From Bacteroidia bacterium (GTDB lineage: Bacteria > Bacteroidota > Bacteroidia > Bacteroidales > Prolixibacteraceae), in assembly GCA_026391315.1 (NCBI GenBank), contig JAPLDT010000053.1, positions 25,828 through 89,827 on the forward strand: a stretch of 64,000 nt of DNA, in the 5' to 3' direction. This document shows, in pieces, positions 9,705 through 19,733 of this stretch; within the stretch, counting starts at the first letter, position 1, and each line of letters opens with the position of its first letter. The translations under genes were made by a program, and so were the position numbers. The notes under the pieces were generated by a model that was given only the letters and a program-made list of their open reading frames with translations, had not been told where the DNA came from and did no database searches.

Positions 9705-9871
9705 ATTACACAGAGTCACACAGAGGAATCACAGAGTTACACAGAGGAATATTGAAATGAGGAATGATGATACAATAAGACTAGGAGACTTGGGGACTAA
9801 GGGACTAGGGGACTCGTTTTTACAGTAATCTCTGTGCAACTCTGTGATTCCTCTGTGTGACTCTGTGTAAT
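9705..9871. repeat. Long palindromic intergenic repeat (ACACAGAG family), copy 2
   Basis: Arms 9705-9746 and 9830-9871 complementary over 42 nt with one mismatch; interior shares AATGAGGAATGA and GGGACTAAGGGACT with copy 1. Confidence 0.9.
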
Positions 9872-9889
9872 TTTTAGAGCTGTTACAAA

Positions 9890-10234
9890 TTACAATGAAG
9901 CCAATTCCGCCTGAAGCTCCCTGATAGCCGCCTCGCATTGAATTTCGAAATTCCTGATGTGCATGGGATAGCTTTCCACATCCACCCCTTCAATGGTTTT
10001 AAGCTGAAATTGTTTCATCTCCTTCTCCAAATCTGTCATTCCCATAATTTGCAGGGAAGATTTCGCTTTATGCGCCTCCTTCCCCAATGCCGGATATTGT
10101 CCCGACTGGAAGAGCGAATTTAAATTTTTTATAAAGTCTGGCACCTGTAAGATAAACATTTCAATCATTTCGCGGACAATTTCATTGTTGCCTTCGGTAA
10201 TCGTCTTGAGGTAATTTAAATCTGTATAGGCCAT
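9890..10234 (-). CDS. Hpt (histidine phosphotransfer) domain protein
   Basis: 114 aa all-helical, EAHKAKSSLQIMGM phosphorylation-site-like motif. Confidence 0.7.
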   Translation of the reverse strand: MAYTDLNYLKTITEGNNEIVREMIEMFILQVPDFIKNLNSLFQSGQYPALGKEAHKAKSSLQIMGMTDLEKEMKQFQLKTIEGVDVESYPMHIRNFEIQCEAAIRELQAELASL

Positions 10235-10525
10235 TTTTAAAGGTTTTTTTTAGTCTCTTTTTAAAGGTTGATCAGGGCACAATATCTGTATTACAATCTC
10301 TATTTGATATGAGTTTTGTTAGGTACTCCTCTCTATTTTTTTCTTATTTTTGGCACTGCCAGAGAAATTCAAAACTACCTCTCCGTGACCATGACCAAAT
10401 AGGTTTTCGGAATGCTGAAAATCAGATTTTTGGAAAAAGTGCATATAAAAATAGTAAGTATTATGGATTAAATAGGCATATAGAAGCTTATTAAAGGAAC
10501 AAGTATAAAATTCAAATTTTGACTG

Positions 10526-11608
10526 ATGCTTAAAACCAATTTTCACCAGATCCATCTGGGCTACCATGCGAAGATGGCTGAGTTTGCAGGCTTTGATATG
10601 CCAATTGAATACAGCGGCATAAAAGATGAACACCTCACTGTTCGTCATGGTGTTGGTGTTTTCGACGTATCCCACATGGGCGAAATATGGGTGAAGGGTC
10701 CAAAGGCTCTGGATTTTCTTCAAAGGGTAACCTCCAACGATGTTTCGGTACTTCAGCCCGGACAAGCGCAATACTCCTGTTTTCCGAATGCGAAAGGAGG
10801 AATTGTAGATGATTTGCTTGTCTACTTTTTCTCACCGGAGAAATATTTACTGGTTGTGAATGCTGCAAATGTTGAGAAAGACTGGGAATGGCTTGTCAGT
10901 CAGAACAACATGAACGTTTTGCTCGAAAATACCTCTGATGCTATCTCCCAATTGGCAGTTCAGGGTCCAAAAGCAATCGAAGTACTTCAGAAGCTCACAG
11001 CTCTAAACCTTGCAGATATCAAATATTATACATTCACGGTAGGAGAAATGGCAGGAGTAAAGGATGTAATCATCTCAGCAACAGGATATACAGGTGCCGG
11101 AGGTTTTGAGTTGTACTTCCATAACAAGTATGCAGAAACCATGTGGAACGCCATCTTTGAAGCTGGTAAGGATTTGGGAATCAAACCCATTGGATTGGCC
11201 GCCCGTGACACATTGCGTCTCGAAATGGGATTTTGTCTTTATGGTAACGATATCGACGATACGACCTCACCCATTGAAGCCGGTCTGGGCTGGATCACTA
11301 AATTCAATGATCACAAAGCATTCATCGACAAAGAACTGCTTTTTAAACAAAAAAAGCAGGGAACTGCCAACCGGTTGTGCGGATTTGAGATGATTGACAG
11401 GGGAATTCCACGTCATCACTATTCAATCACAGATGTATCGGGCAAAGTTATCGGTAGGGTAACCTCAGGAACACAATCCCCGATTCTCGAAAAGGGTATT
11501 GGTATGGGTTATGTGCCAACAGAGTTGTCAAGACCTGGAAGTGAGATTTATATGGAAGTGCGTGGCAAGTTGCTAAAGGCCAAAGTGGTAAAGATGCCGT
11601 TTATTTAG
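10526..11608 (+). CDS. gcvT: Glycine cleavage system aminomethyltransferase
   Basis: [24 protein letters not shown] N-terminus, [24 protein letters not shown]. Confidence 0.95.
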   Translation: MLKTNFHQIHLGYHAKMAEFAGFDMPIEYSGIKDEHLTVRHGVGVFDVSHMGEIWVKGPKALDFLQRVTSNDVSVLQPGQAQYSCFPNAKGGIVDDLLVYFFSPEKYLLVVNAANVEKDWEWLVSQNNMNVLLENTSDAISQLAVQGPKAIEVLQKLTALNLADIKYYTFTVGEMAGVKDVIISATGYTGAGGFELYFHNKYAETMWNAIFEAGKDLGIKPIGLAARDTLRLEMGFCLYGNDIDDTTSPIEAGLGWITKFNDHKAFIDKELLFKQKKQGTANRLCGFEMIDRGIPRHHYSITDVSGKVIGRVTSGTQSPILEKGIGMGYVPTELSRPGSEIYMEVRGKLLKAKVVKMPFI

Positions 11609-11814
11609 ACTCTTTCCATATCCCGCATATCGTGCATACTTAACCTAAAATTAACTGATTTTTGTCATATTTTAAGGATAAAAGTACTAATTTCACGCAC
11701 TCAAGTCAAAGGTTAAGTTCATAAAATTTAAGTAGTTAAATATCTAATTGAATCAATATTTTAATCCTTCCGGCAAAGTCCGGTAAGTAAGTCAAACCAT
11801 TAAAACCGATCCCC

Positions 11815-12885
11815 ATGAAGAAGCATAATTTTTACGCGGGACCCTCTATTCTTCCCGAGTTCACGATTCAGAAAACAGCTGAAGCCATTGTCAATTTTGC
11901 CGGAACCACATTGTCCGTAATGGAAGTATCGCACCGGAGCAAAGAGTTTGTAGCTGTTATGGATCAGGCAATCGCGCTGGTTAAAGAACTTCTGGAAATT
12001 CCTGAAGGTTATGAAGTCCTTTTCCTGCAAGGTGGAGCTAGTACACAGTTTTACATGGCTCCTTACAACCTGATGAAAACCAAAGCCGGATATATGAATA
12101 CGGGTGTTTGGGCAACAGCCGCCATCAAGGAGGGGAAATTTTTTGGTGAGGTTGTAGAAGTGGCTTCCTCAAAGGACAAAAATTTCAATTACATCCCCAA
12201 AGGCTTTGATATCCCTGCTGATCTGGATTACCTGCACATCACAACCAACAATACCATTTTCGGTACTGAGATGCTCTATGATCTGGATTCTCCGGTTCCG
12301 TTGGTCGCTGATATGTCGTCCGATATTTTCAGTCGTCCGCTCGATATCTCCAAATATGCTGTGATTTATGCCGGTGCGCAGAAAAATCTCGCTCCAGCTG
12401 GTGTCACTCTGGTCATTGTTCGAAAGGATGTCCTCGGCAAAACCGGACGTGCAATCCCAACCATGATCAACTACCAGACACACATCGATAAAGAGTCGAT
12501 GTTCAATACTCCGCCATGTCTGCCAGTATTCGCCGCACTCCAGACCCTTTTGTGGCTGAAAGCGAATGGTGGCATCAAAGCCATGGAAGCGAAGAATATC
12601 GCGAAGGCAAAATTGCTTTACGACGAGATCGACCGTAACTCATTGTTCCAGTCTACAGTACCGGATCCTGCCGATCGTTCCCGCATGAATGTCACTTTCG
12701 TGATGACGCCTGGTAACGAGCACCTGGAGAAGGATTTTCAGGCATTTGCCAAAGAGAACAACATGGTTGGTATCGAAGGTCACCGCAGTGTCGGTGGATT
12801 CAGGGCATCTATTTACAATGCCATGCCAATCGAGAGTGTTGCTGCACTTGTACAAACCATGAAAGATTTCGAAGCAAAACAATAG
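11815..12885 (+). CDS. serC: Phosphoserine aminotransferase
   Basis: [44 protein letters not shown]. Confidence 0.95.
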   Translation: MKKHNFYAGPSILPEFTIQKTAEAIVNFAGTTLSVMEVSHRSKEFVAVMDQAIALVKELLEIPEGYEVLFLQGGASTQFYMAPYNLMKTKAGYMNTGVWATAAIKEGKFFGEVVEVASSKDKNFNYIPKGFDIPADLDYLHITTNNTIFGTEMLYDLDSPVPLVADMSSDIFSRPLDISKYAVIYAGAQKNLAPAGVTLVIVRKDVLGKTGRAIPTMINYQTHIDKESMFNTPPCLPVFAALQTLLWLKANGGIKAMEAKNIAKAKLLYDEIDRNSLFQSTVPDPADRSRMNVTFVMTPGNEHLEKDFQAFAKENNMVGIEGHRSVGGFRASIYNAMPIESVAALVQTMKDFEAKQ

Positions 12886-12886
12886 T

Positions 12887-14134
12887 ATGGCCATCTTAAA
12901 ACCTTTCAAGGGACTCCGTCCGCCGGTAGATCTGGCGGCCCGGGTCGCATCCCGACCATACGATGTACTCAATTCGGAAGAAGCGCGCCGCGAGGCAGAG
13001 GGGAATCCTTACTCACTGCTCCACATCATCAAGCCCGAAATCGACCTTCCTGTTGAAATGGATGAACACAGTCCTGAAGTTTACCAAAAAGCTGCTGCCA
13101 ACCTGGGTCTTTTCAAGTCCAAAGGCTGGTTGCGCAAAGAGGATCAGGAGCATCTATATATTTATGCCCAAACCATGGATGGCCGCACCCAATATGGCCT
13201 GGTGGGTTGTGCCTCTGTGGATGATTACCTGAACGGCATCATCAAAAAACACGAACTCACCCGCGCCGACAAGGAAGAGGATAGGATGAAGCATGTGCGC
13301 ATCACCGATGCCAACATGGAACCTGTATTCTTTGCCTATCCTGCTGTTGCTGAAATAGATCGCATTGTTTCCAGTATCGTTGAATCCCGCAAGCCCGAAT
13401 ATGACTTCGTGGCCAGCGATGGTTTTGGTCACCATTTTTGGTTGGTCGATGACAGGAAAACGATCGATAAGCTTGTCGGATTGTTTGCCGCGATCCCTGC
13501 AACCTATGTGGCTGATGGCCATCACCGCACGGCTGCTGCAGCTTTAGTAGGTAAGGAAAAGAGAGCTGCAAATCCCGGTTACAACGGAAGAGAAGAGTTC
13601 AACTACTTCCTGGCTGTCCATTTCCCGGATAATCAATTGCGCATCATTGACTACAACCGAGTGATCAAGGATTTGAACGGACTCTCTTCTGTAGAATTGC
13701 TTGAAAAGCTCAGCGAAGATTTTGAGGTAGCCAAAATTGGCTCTGAGATCTACAAACCGGAAGCATTGCACATCTTCTCAATGTATCTGGATGGTGTATG
13801 GTACAAACTGACAGCCAAACCCGGCAGATACAACGACAATGATCCAATCGGGGTTTTGGATGTAACCATTCTCTCCGCATTGGTGTTGGATAAACTCCTT
13901 GGAATCAAAGACCTTAGAACCGATAAGCGGATTGATTTTGTTGGCGGTATCAGGGGATTGGGCGAGTTGACCCGCAGGGTGGACTCAGGCGAAATGAAGG
14001 TGGCTTTTGCCCTCTTCGCGGTTTCCATGCAGCAACTGATCAACATTGCCGATTCAGGTAACATCATGCCCCCAAAAACAACCTGGTTCGAACCAAAACT
14101 ACGCTCCGGGCTGGTCGTTCACGAACTGCATTAA
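12887..14134 (+). CDS. DUF1015 family protein
   Basis: FKGLRPP...SRPYDVLNSEEAR, YVADGHHRTAAA; 2 nt from serC. Confidence 0.9.
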   Translation: MAILKPFKGLRPPVDLAARVASRPYDVLNSEEARREAEGNPYSLLHIIKPEIDLPVEMDEHSPEVYQKAAANLGLFKSKGWLRKEDQEHLYIYAQTMDGRTQYGLVGCASVDDYLNGIIKKHELTRADKEEDRMKHVRITDANMEPVFFAYPAVAEIDRIVSSIVESRKPEYDFVASDGFGHHFWLVDDRKTIDKLVGLFAAIPATYVADGHHRTAAAALVGKEKRAANPGYNGREEFNYFLAVHFPDNQLRIIDYNRVIKDLNGLSSVELLEKLSEDFEVAKIGSEIYKPEALHIFSMYLDGVWYKLTAKPGRYNDNDPIGVLDVTILSALVLDKLLGIKDLRTDKRIDFVGGIRGLGELTRRVDSGEMKVAFALFAVSMQQLINIADSGNIMPPKTTWFEPKLRSGLVVHELH

Positions 14135-14160
14135 AAAAGTTTGAAGGGTTTATAATGTTT

Positions 14161-14204
14161 AAAAGGTTTGAAATGTTCGTGTTACCGAACATTTCAAACC
14201 TTTT
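14161..14204. terminator. 19-bp perfect stem-loop, bidirectional terminator-like
   Basis: AAAAGGTTTGAAATGTTCG (14161-14179) / CGAACATTTCAAACCTTTT (14186-14204). Confidence 0.75.
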
Positions 14205-14303
14205 TCGATTTTGGGAATTCTGGTCTTTTCTTCTCCTGTTCCCATCCTTCGCACCTTTCAAAATTGTTACTGTTCCGTCCGAAATCAACTTACCATCTTT
14301 TTT

Positions 14304-14475
14304 TGGCATGCTACCGCGGACGGTGGTCGTATGGCATACCTAACCCGGGGTGTCGCTCCTTCGTCGCTTTACCACGGGCTATTGACATGTAACCCCTCCG
14401 GGGTAAGATACGAGAGGGATCAACGGCGTAGCTACTCCAATCCTAGTCGAGGCATCCCTTCTCTCAAGGACCGTC
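14304..14475. repeat. Noncoding Bacteroidetes-type GC-rich intergenic repeat (AACCCGGGGTGTCGCTCC...ACCACGGGCTATTGACATGTAACCCCTCCGGGGT)
   Basis: Local inverted repeats (ACCCCTCCGGGGT; GAGAGGGAT/ATCCCTTCTC), only out-of-frame short ORFs; resembles repeats I recognise from Bacteroidetes intergenic regions. Confidence 0.55.
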
Positions 14476-14540
14476 TCTTCTTGCATTTTTTAACTTCGTC
14501 CCTCAGTCCCCCAGTCTTTCCGTCATCCCAGTCGCCCCAG

Positions 14541-15266
14541 TCATTTCTTCACCGGGTTCAATCTGAACAAATAAGCCAGCGTCACCTGTAAACCATTGGT
14601 TTGAGAGGGATCATATCCATAATTCTTGTAATCGTACAGGTTGGTTAGCGAGTAAAAGACACGGGCATCGAGGGACAATGCACCGGCATGCTTGAAATGG
14701 AACTCTGAACCAATTCCGCCGGTGAAAAGAAAGTCCACCCTCGAATCGATTGGTTTGCCCCAGTAGGGTATAGGAACAACAGAGGGGATGCCGGGAGAGG
14801 ATGGATTCATTCCCTGACTGTCGGATATCAAAAATGCGACAGTCGGACCCAGATTGAGCGTAAAACGGTAAGCCTTGGTTCCGAGGTTGGCATGGGTCAT
14901 AATCGGGATGTCAATGTAATTGAGTTTGTGCACATAAGTTTGGGTTAGTCCGGCTATCGGCTTCTCTTCCCACCCTTTTTGAAGATAGTTGACCTCAACC
15001 TGGATACCCACATGTGGCTCTGAAATCATTCTGAAAAGGAGTCCGGCAGAGTTTCCGGTAAACATATTCTGCTCGACATTGGGTTTAAATTTTACCCTGC
15101 TGAAAACCATGCCACCCTTGACGCCGAAATAAAACTCCTTTTTAAACGGTTCATTTTGCGCAAACGCAGACAACGAAAACTGTAAAAATAACAATAGTCC
15201 AAAACAGATTTTTAAAACATTGAATTTAAGGCTATTGGCCAGATGGTATTTTTTTTTGTTCTTCAT
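14541..15266 (-). CDS. PorT-like outer-membrane beta-barrel protein
   Basis: Signal peptide, KKEFYFGVKGGMVFSRVKF, alternating barrel pattern. Confidence 0.7.
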   Translation of the reverse strand: MKNKKKYHLANSLKFNVLKICFGLLLFLQFSLSAFAQNEPFKKEFYFGVKGGMVFSRVKFKPNVEQNMFTGNSAGLLFRMISEPHVGIQVEVNYLQKGWEEKPIAGLTQTYVHKLNYIDIPIMTHANLGTKAYRFTLNLGPTVAFLISDSQGMNPSSPGIPSVVPIPYWGKPIDSRVDFLFTGGIGSEFHFKHAGALSLDARVFYSLTNLYDYKNYGYDPSQTNGLQVTLAYLFRLNPVKK

Positions 15267-15389
15267 TTGCTAAATTATACTCACTTCGTTTAAACTTTGG
15301 CAGCCGATTTAAGTCAGACCTATACCAATCCTTCTGTAAAAGTAGAAAAATGAATCTCTTTTGCTAAATTTGGTTTCAATTTATTTTCA

Positions 15390-16052
15390 ATGACGACCAC
15401 TGAAAACCTTAAATTTATTCATAGTCAGCTTCCTGCTAAGGTAAAACTCGTTGCCGTTTCAAAAACCAAAAGCGTAGATCAGATAATGGAAGCCTACCAG
15501 ACGGGGCAACGGCTTTTTGGCGAGAACAAAGTACAGGAACTGATCGGAAAATGGCAGCAGTTGCCCAAAGACATCGAATGGCATTACATCGGTCATCTCC
15601 AAAGCAACAAAGTGAAGCAGATCGTCCCTTTTGTCTCCTTCATTCATGGCGTTGATAGTTATAAACTGCTTGCCACGATCAACAAAGAGGCTGAAAAGTG
15701 TAACCATGTGATTCCGGTGTTGCTGGAGTTTCATATTGCTGAAGAGGAGAGCAAATTTGGTTTGTCGTTGGAAGAGGCTGAACAAATCCTCTCGATGCCG
15801 GAAATCGAATCTCTGAAAAATATCACAATATCCGGTGTGATGGGTATGGCAACCTTTACAGATGACCAAAATATGATTAAATCTGAATTCGAACTACTTC
15901 AACATATATTTCAGTCACTCAAAAACAGATTCTTCTCAAATTGCGAACAGTTTCGGGAAATTTCTATGGGGATGTCTGACGATTATCCGATTGCCGTCGC
16001 GGCCGGAAGCACCATCGTTCGTATAGGAAGCAAAATTTTTGGTTCACGGTAA
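15390..16052 (+). CDS. YggS-family pyridoxal phosphate-binding protein
   Basis: VKLVAVSKTKSVDQIMEAYQTGQRLFGENKVQE, WHYIGHLQSNKVK, GMSDDYPIAVAAGSTIVRIGSKIFG. Confidence 0.93.
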   Translation: MTTTENLKFIHSQLPAKVKLVAVSKTKSVDQIMEAYQTGQRLFGENKVQELIGKWQQLPKDIEWHYIGHLQSNKVKQIVPFVSFIHGVDSYKLLATINKEAEKCNHVIPVLLEFHIAEEESKFGLSLEEAEQILSMPEIESLKNITISGVMGMATFTDDQNMIKSEFELLQHIFQSLKNRFFSNCEQFREISMGMSDDYPIAVAAGSTIVRIGSKIFGSR

Positions 16053-16082
16053 ATGATTGCATCATCAGTATGAATTGACAAT

Positions 16083-19000
16083 TTGAAATTCAGGAATATC
16101 ATATTTTTATTTATGTTGTTCTTTGCCCAATTTGCCCGGGCTCAGGACATCTCAATAGATCCCAAGCAACCATTGGGAATATTCTATTGCAACCAATCCT
16201 TTTATATTTCACCCAATTTTTACATGGTTGCCTCTTCTTCCGTTACAGGGATGAGAATATCGTTCACAACGGGTTACATTTATGGCGAAGATGAACTTCA
16301 CATGGTTGGATACAGCGGATCTGTCCATGAGACCTGGTATGCGGCACAGGGATATTTAGAATTGTTGGGAGGATCAAGTGTAGATGATTATATCAATGCC
16401 ATCCGCAAGGTTCAGTACATGAACAAAGCCCCCAGCCCCACCAAGGGAGACCGAACCATCACTTTCTCTCTCAATGATGCTGATTATTTACCTGATACGC
16501 AGCATTTTTATAAATTTATCTCCTGGCCGGGCATCACCTGGACTTCAGCCAAAGCAGAAGCAGAGTCTGCAGCTATGAAATATCATGGTTTACAGGGATA
16601 TTTGGCCACGATCACTTCAGCTGCTGAAAATGCATTTATTCAGTTAAAAACAAAGGGTGTTGGTTGGATTGGCGCGTCAGATGCGGCAGTAGAAGGCGAT
16701 TGGAAATGGGTAACAGGTCCGGAAGCAGGAACATTATTTTGGCGTGGACTTTCCACCGGATCCGCTGTCAATGGGATGTATAACAATTGGAACACTGGTG
16801 AACCGAATGACTGTTGCGATGCAAATATACCTCATCAAGAAGATTATGCACACATCACTTTTTTTCCGAACAATCCAGCTCAAAACCTCCGGTGGAATGA
16901 TCTTCCCAATGGAGGTACCAGTGGTAATTATTACCCTGCTGGTTATCTGGTCGAATACGGAGGAATGCCAGGTGATCCTCCCGTCAACCTGATCGCCAGC
17001 GTAGCTTTGCAGGTAATAGTTCATAGTTTCAGTGCAGAGAGGATTTTTTCAAGGTGCCAGGGTATTCCGGTCCAGATCAATCAGCAGGACAATTCTGCAA
17101 CCTATTCATGGACCCCGGTTGCCGGTCTTTCAAATCCCAAAATCTCGAATCCGATCGCAAAACCTGATGTATCCACAGTCTATACGGTAACTGCCATCAA
17201 CGGATTCTGTAGGGATTCTGCGAGATTTACAGTTAACATCGATCCTCTTCCTGTCTCAATACTCAAAAAGGTAGTGGATATCTGTGCCGGAAATAAAGCT
17301 ACGCTTGATCCTGGCCCTAGCACTTCTTACCTCTGGAATACAGGTTCTACGGCAAGATCGCTGGTTACCGATATGCCTGGAAAATATACCGTGAAACTCA
17401 CAAGCGACAAGGGATGCACTGCCTCCGATTCTGCCATGGTATATGTCCATCCCTATCCCAAGATGGATCTTTCCGGAATAAATAAATTGGTGTGTGGATC
17501 AAAAGCAACCAACCTTAATATTTCCAAAGATAGAGGTGAATGGTTAATAACTAATTTAAGTTCGAAAGAACAATTTTCCACAACTTCCATTCAGGTTGCC
17601 TCTTTTGGCATCTATCCGTTCGACCTGAAACTCTCAGATAGTTACGGTTGCGTTGTTGATTCCTTAGTGTCCATTGGGTTTCATGAGACAACAGCAGTCA
17701 ACCTTGGAAACGACACCACAATTTGCAATCCCCGTTCAATTATCCTTGATGCAGGTCCTGGTTTGGCGCTTTATCAGTGGTCGGGTGGAGAAACAACCCG
17801 AAAAATTGAAGTCAAACAATCCGGCAAGTACAATGTACTCGTTAAAAACAGCTTTGGGTGTTACACCAAAGACAGCATAAAAGTGGGTTTTACCGACAAT
17901 CCTAGATTAAATTTGAGCCATCTGGATACATTGATTTGCGGCAGTAAGGCTACAACAGTCAACATCACGGTCGACAAGGGAATCTACCAGTTAACGAGTA
18001 TAAACCCCGCTGTACAGATAAACAGCTTATCGGCAAATGTACCGGCTTACGGAAAATATCCGTTTTCATTCAACGCTACGGATCAATATGGATGCAGGTC
18101 GGATACCTCATTTTCCATGGGCTTTCATAAAATTCCCGATGTGAAATTCACCATCGACGAGTCGCAATGTTACGGTTACAATCTTCAGGCTACTTATATC
18201 GGAAATGCAAACCTGCTTAATTCCCGTTTTACCTGGATTTTCGGAGGAGATACCATCAGCAACAAATTGGGCCGGAACATCGAGACGATTCCTTTGGGTG
18301 TTGGTCAGACAAAAAGGGACCTCAAACTCATTGTCAGTGACGAAGGATGCGCCAACAGCGATGCCATCAGGGATATCCATGTCATTCCGACATTGAGCGC
18401 GTCTGTCAAAAATGCTGTGCAATGCCAGCCTTTAGCCTTCGAATTCAATGGCTTCAATACAGAAACAGGAGTAACCTACCTATGGGACCTGGGCGATGGG
18501 TCTTTCGCTGCCACTAAGGATGTTATGCATTCATATACCAAGGATGGCTATTATGATGTTTCATTGACAGTTACAACTGATAAGGGCTGCACCAATACGG
18601 CGGCCATAAAAAGAATGGTCTATGTGGCACCTGTACCAACCGCTGGTTTTTCGATAACCCCTGATCTCTGTTTGAAACCCGGCAAAGACACCCTTCGCTA
18701 TGTGGGCACAGCCGGGTCCAAAGACACTTTTTTCTGGGATTTAAAGGGTTTTGATCCTGTTGAGATCGTGCAATCGCCGGATACTACCGCGGGTCCGTTC
18801 GTGTTCGATTTGATCAACAAACCCAAAACCCAATTGTCGCTCTATGTTGTCTCAAGTTATGGCTGTCGGAGCGCTACGGCCTCGCTGGAGGTGAAAAGAT
18901 GGCCCATCTTTTCGTTTAAGTCATCGGTGAAAGATGGCTGCGCACCATTGCTGGTTAACTTTCAGGCCCACCCTGAAGATCCGGTCGACAAACTGGATTT

Positions 19001-19688
19001 TCAATGGGATTTTGGAGATGGAAACAAGGGATCCGGCGCTGATGTCAATAACAGTTATATGGTTCCTGACTTGACACATGACATGAGACTGAGTGCAAAA
19101 TCTACGATTACCGGATGTTCCGACAGCGTTTTTAATGCCGGGTACATTGTTGTTCATCCCAATCCACGGGCGGGTTTTGTCATGGATCATGATATTGTCT
19201 ACAACGACCTGCCAAAGGTCTCTTTTACGGATCAAAGTACAGATGCGATTAACTTTAAATGGGATTTTGGTGATGGAACCCATTCGCGGGAGAAAGATCC
19301 TGTACACAATTATGAGGTCGTTGGGAAGAGAAAAATCATACAAACCGTGTACAATCAATTTGATTGCCCGGATACAACCTCAAAAGTTGTTCTGGTCGCT
19401 TTCAACAAGATTTTCCCTCCAAACGCATTCTCCCCCGGTGCAGCCAATAGCATTGACAGGGTCTTCCTGCTTTCTTCCGAAGGGATCAAAAAGGAAGGAT
19501 ACCATTTGACTATTTTCAGCAGATGGAATGACATCGTTTTCGAATGCCGGGATGAGATAAAAGGATGGGACGGTAAAATGGCCAACGGGGTTTATGCGCC
19601 TGGCGGTAGTTACATCTGGATCCTTGAGTGCTTCGATTTTCTGGGCCGTCCGCACAAGCAAAGCGGATCGCTGACACTGGTTTTTTAA
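16083..19688 (+). CDS. Secreted C-type-lectin/PKD-repeat protein with T9SS type-B (CHU_C) C-terminal domain
   Basis: Signal peptide; WNTGEPN C-type lectin region; repeated WDFGDG PKD motifs; C-terminal FSPGA..DRVF...GYHLTIFSRWNDIVFE...GWDG. Confidence 0.88.
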   Translation: MKFRNIIFLFMLFFAQFARAQDISIDPKQPLGIFYCNQSFYISPNFYMVASSSVTGMRISFTTGYIYGEDELHMVGYSGSVHETWYAAQGYLELLGGSSVDDYINAIRKVQYMNKAPSPTKGDRTITFSLNDADYLPDTQHFYKFISWPGITWTSAKAEAESAAMKYHGLQGYLATITSAAENAFIQLKTKGVGWIGASDAAVEGDWKWVTGPEAGTLFWRGLSTGSAVNGMYNNWNTGEPNDCCDANIPHQEDYAHITFFPNNPAQNLRWNDLPNGGTSGNYYPAGYLVEYGGMPGDPPVNLIASVALQVIVHSFSAERIFSRCQGIPVQINQQDNSATYSWTPVAGLSNPKISNPIAKPDVSTVYTVTAINGFCRDSARFTVNIDPLPVSILKKVVDICAGNKATLDPGPSTSYLWNTGSTARSLVTDMPGKYTVKLTSDKGCTASDSAMVYVHPYPKMDLSGINKLVCGSKATNLNISKDRGEWLITNLSSKEQFSTTSIQVASFGIYPFDLKLSDSYGCVVDSLVSIGFHETTAVNLGNDTTICNPRSIILDAGPGLALYQWSGGETTRKIEVKQSGKYNVLVKNSFGCYTKDSIKVGFTDNPRLNLSHLDTLICGSKATTVNITVDKGIYQLTSINPAVQINSLSANVPAYGKYPFSFNATDQYGCRSDTSFSMGFHKIPDVKFTIDESQCYGYNLQATYIGNANLLNSRFTWIFGGDTISNKLGRNIETIPLGVGQTKRDLKLIVSDEGCANSDAIRDIHVIPTLSASVKNAVQCQPLAFEFNGFNTETGVTYLWDLGDGSFAATKDVMHSYTKDGYYDVSLTVTTDKGCTNTAAIKRMVYVAPVPTAGFSITPDLCLKPGKDTLRYVGTAGSKDTFFWDLKGFDPVEIVQSPDTTAGPFVFDLINKPKTQLSLYVVSSYGCRSATASLEVKRWPIFSFKSSVKDGCAPLLVNFQAHPEDPVDKLDFQWDFGDGNKGSGADVNNSYMVPDLTHDMRLSAKSTITGCSDSVFNAGYIVVHPNPRAGFVMDHDIVYNDLPKVSFTDQSTDAINFKWDFGDGTHSREKDPVHNYEVVGKRKIIQTVYNQFDCPDTTSKVVLVAFNKIFPPNAFSPGAANSIDRVFLLSSEGIKKEGYHLTIFSRWNDIVFECRDEIKGWDGKMANGVYAPGGSYIWILECFDFLGRPHKQSGSLTLVF

Positions 19689-19733
19689 TTCGTTTTTTTT
19701 ATCTTTTGACGTTGATTATATGACATTTTCTTC

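Noticed and set aside
10309-10771. ORFs 10309-10494 (+) and 10319-10771 (-)
   Set aside because: Overlap intergenic region and gcvT start; no conserved features
11635-11814. Possible riboswitch or promoter upstream of serC
   Set aside because: Long AT-rich leader but no motif I could match confidently
14155-14591. Short plus-strand ORFs (62-126 aa)
   Set aside because: Lie over a terminator hairpin and a noncoding structured repeat; no protein-like composition
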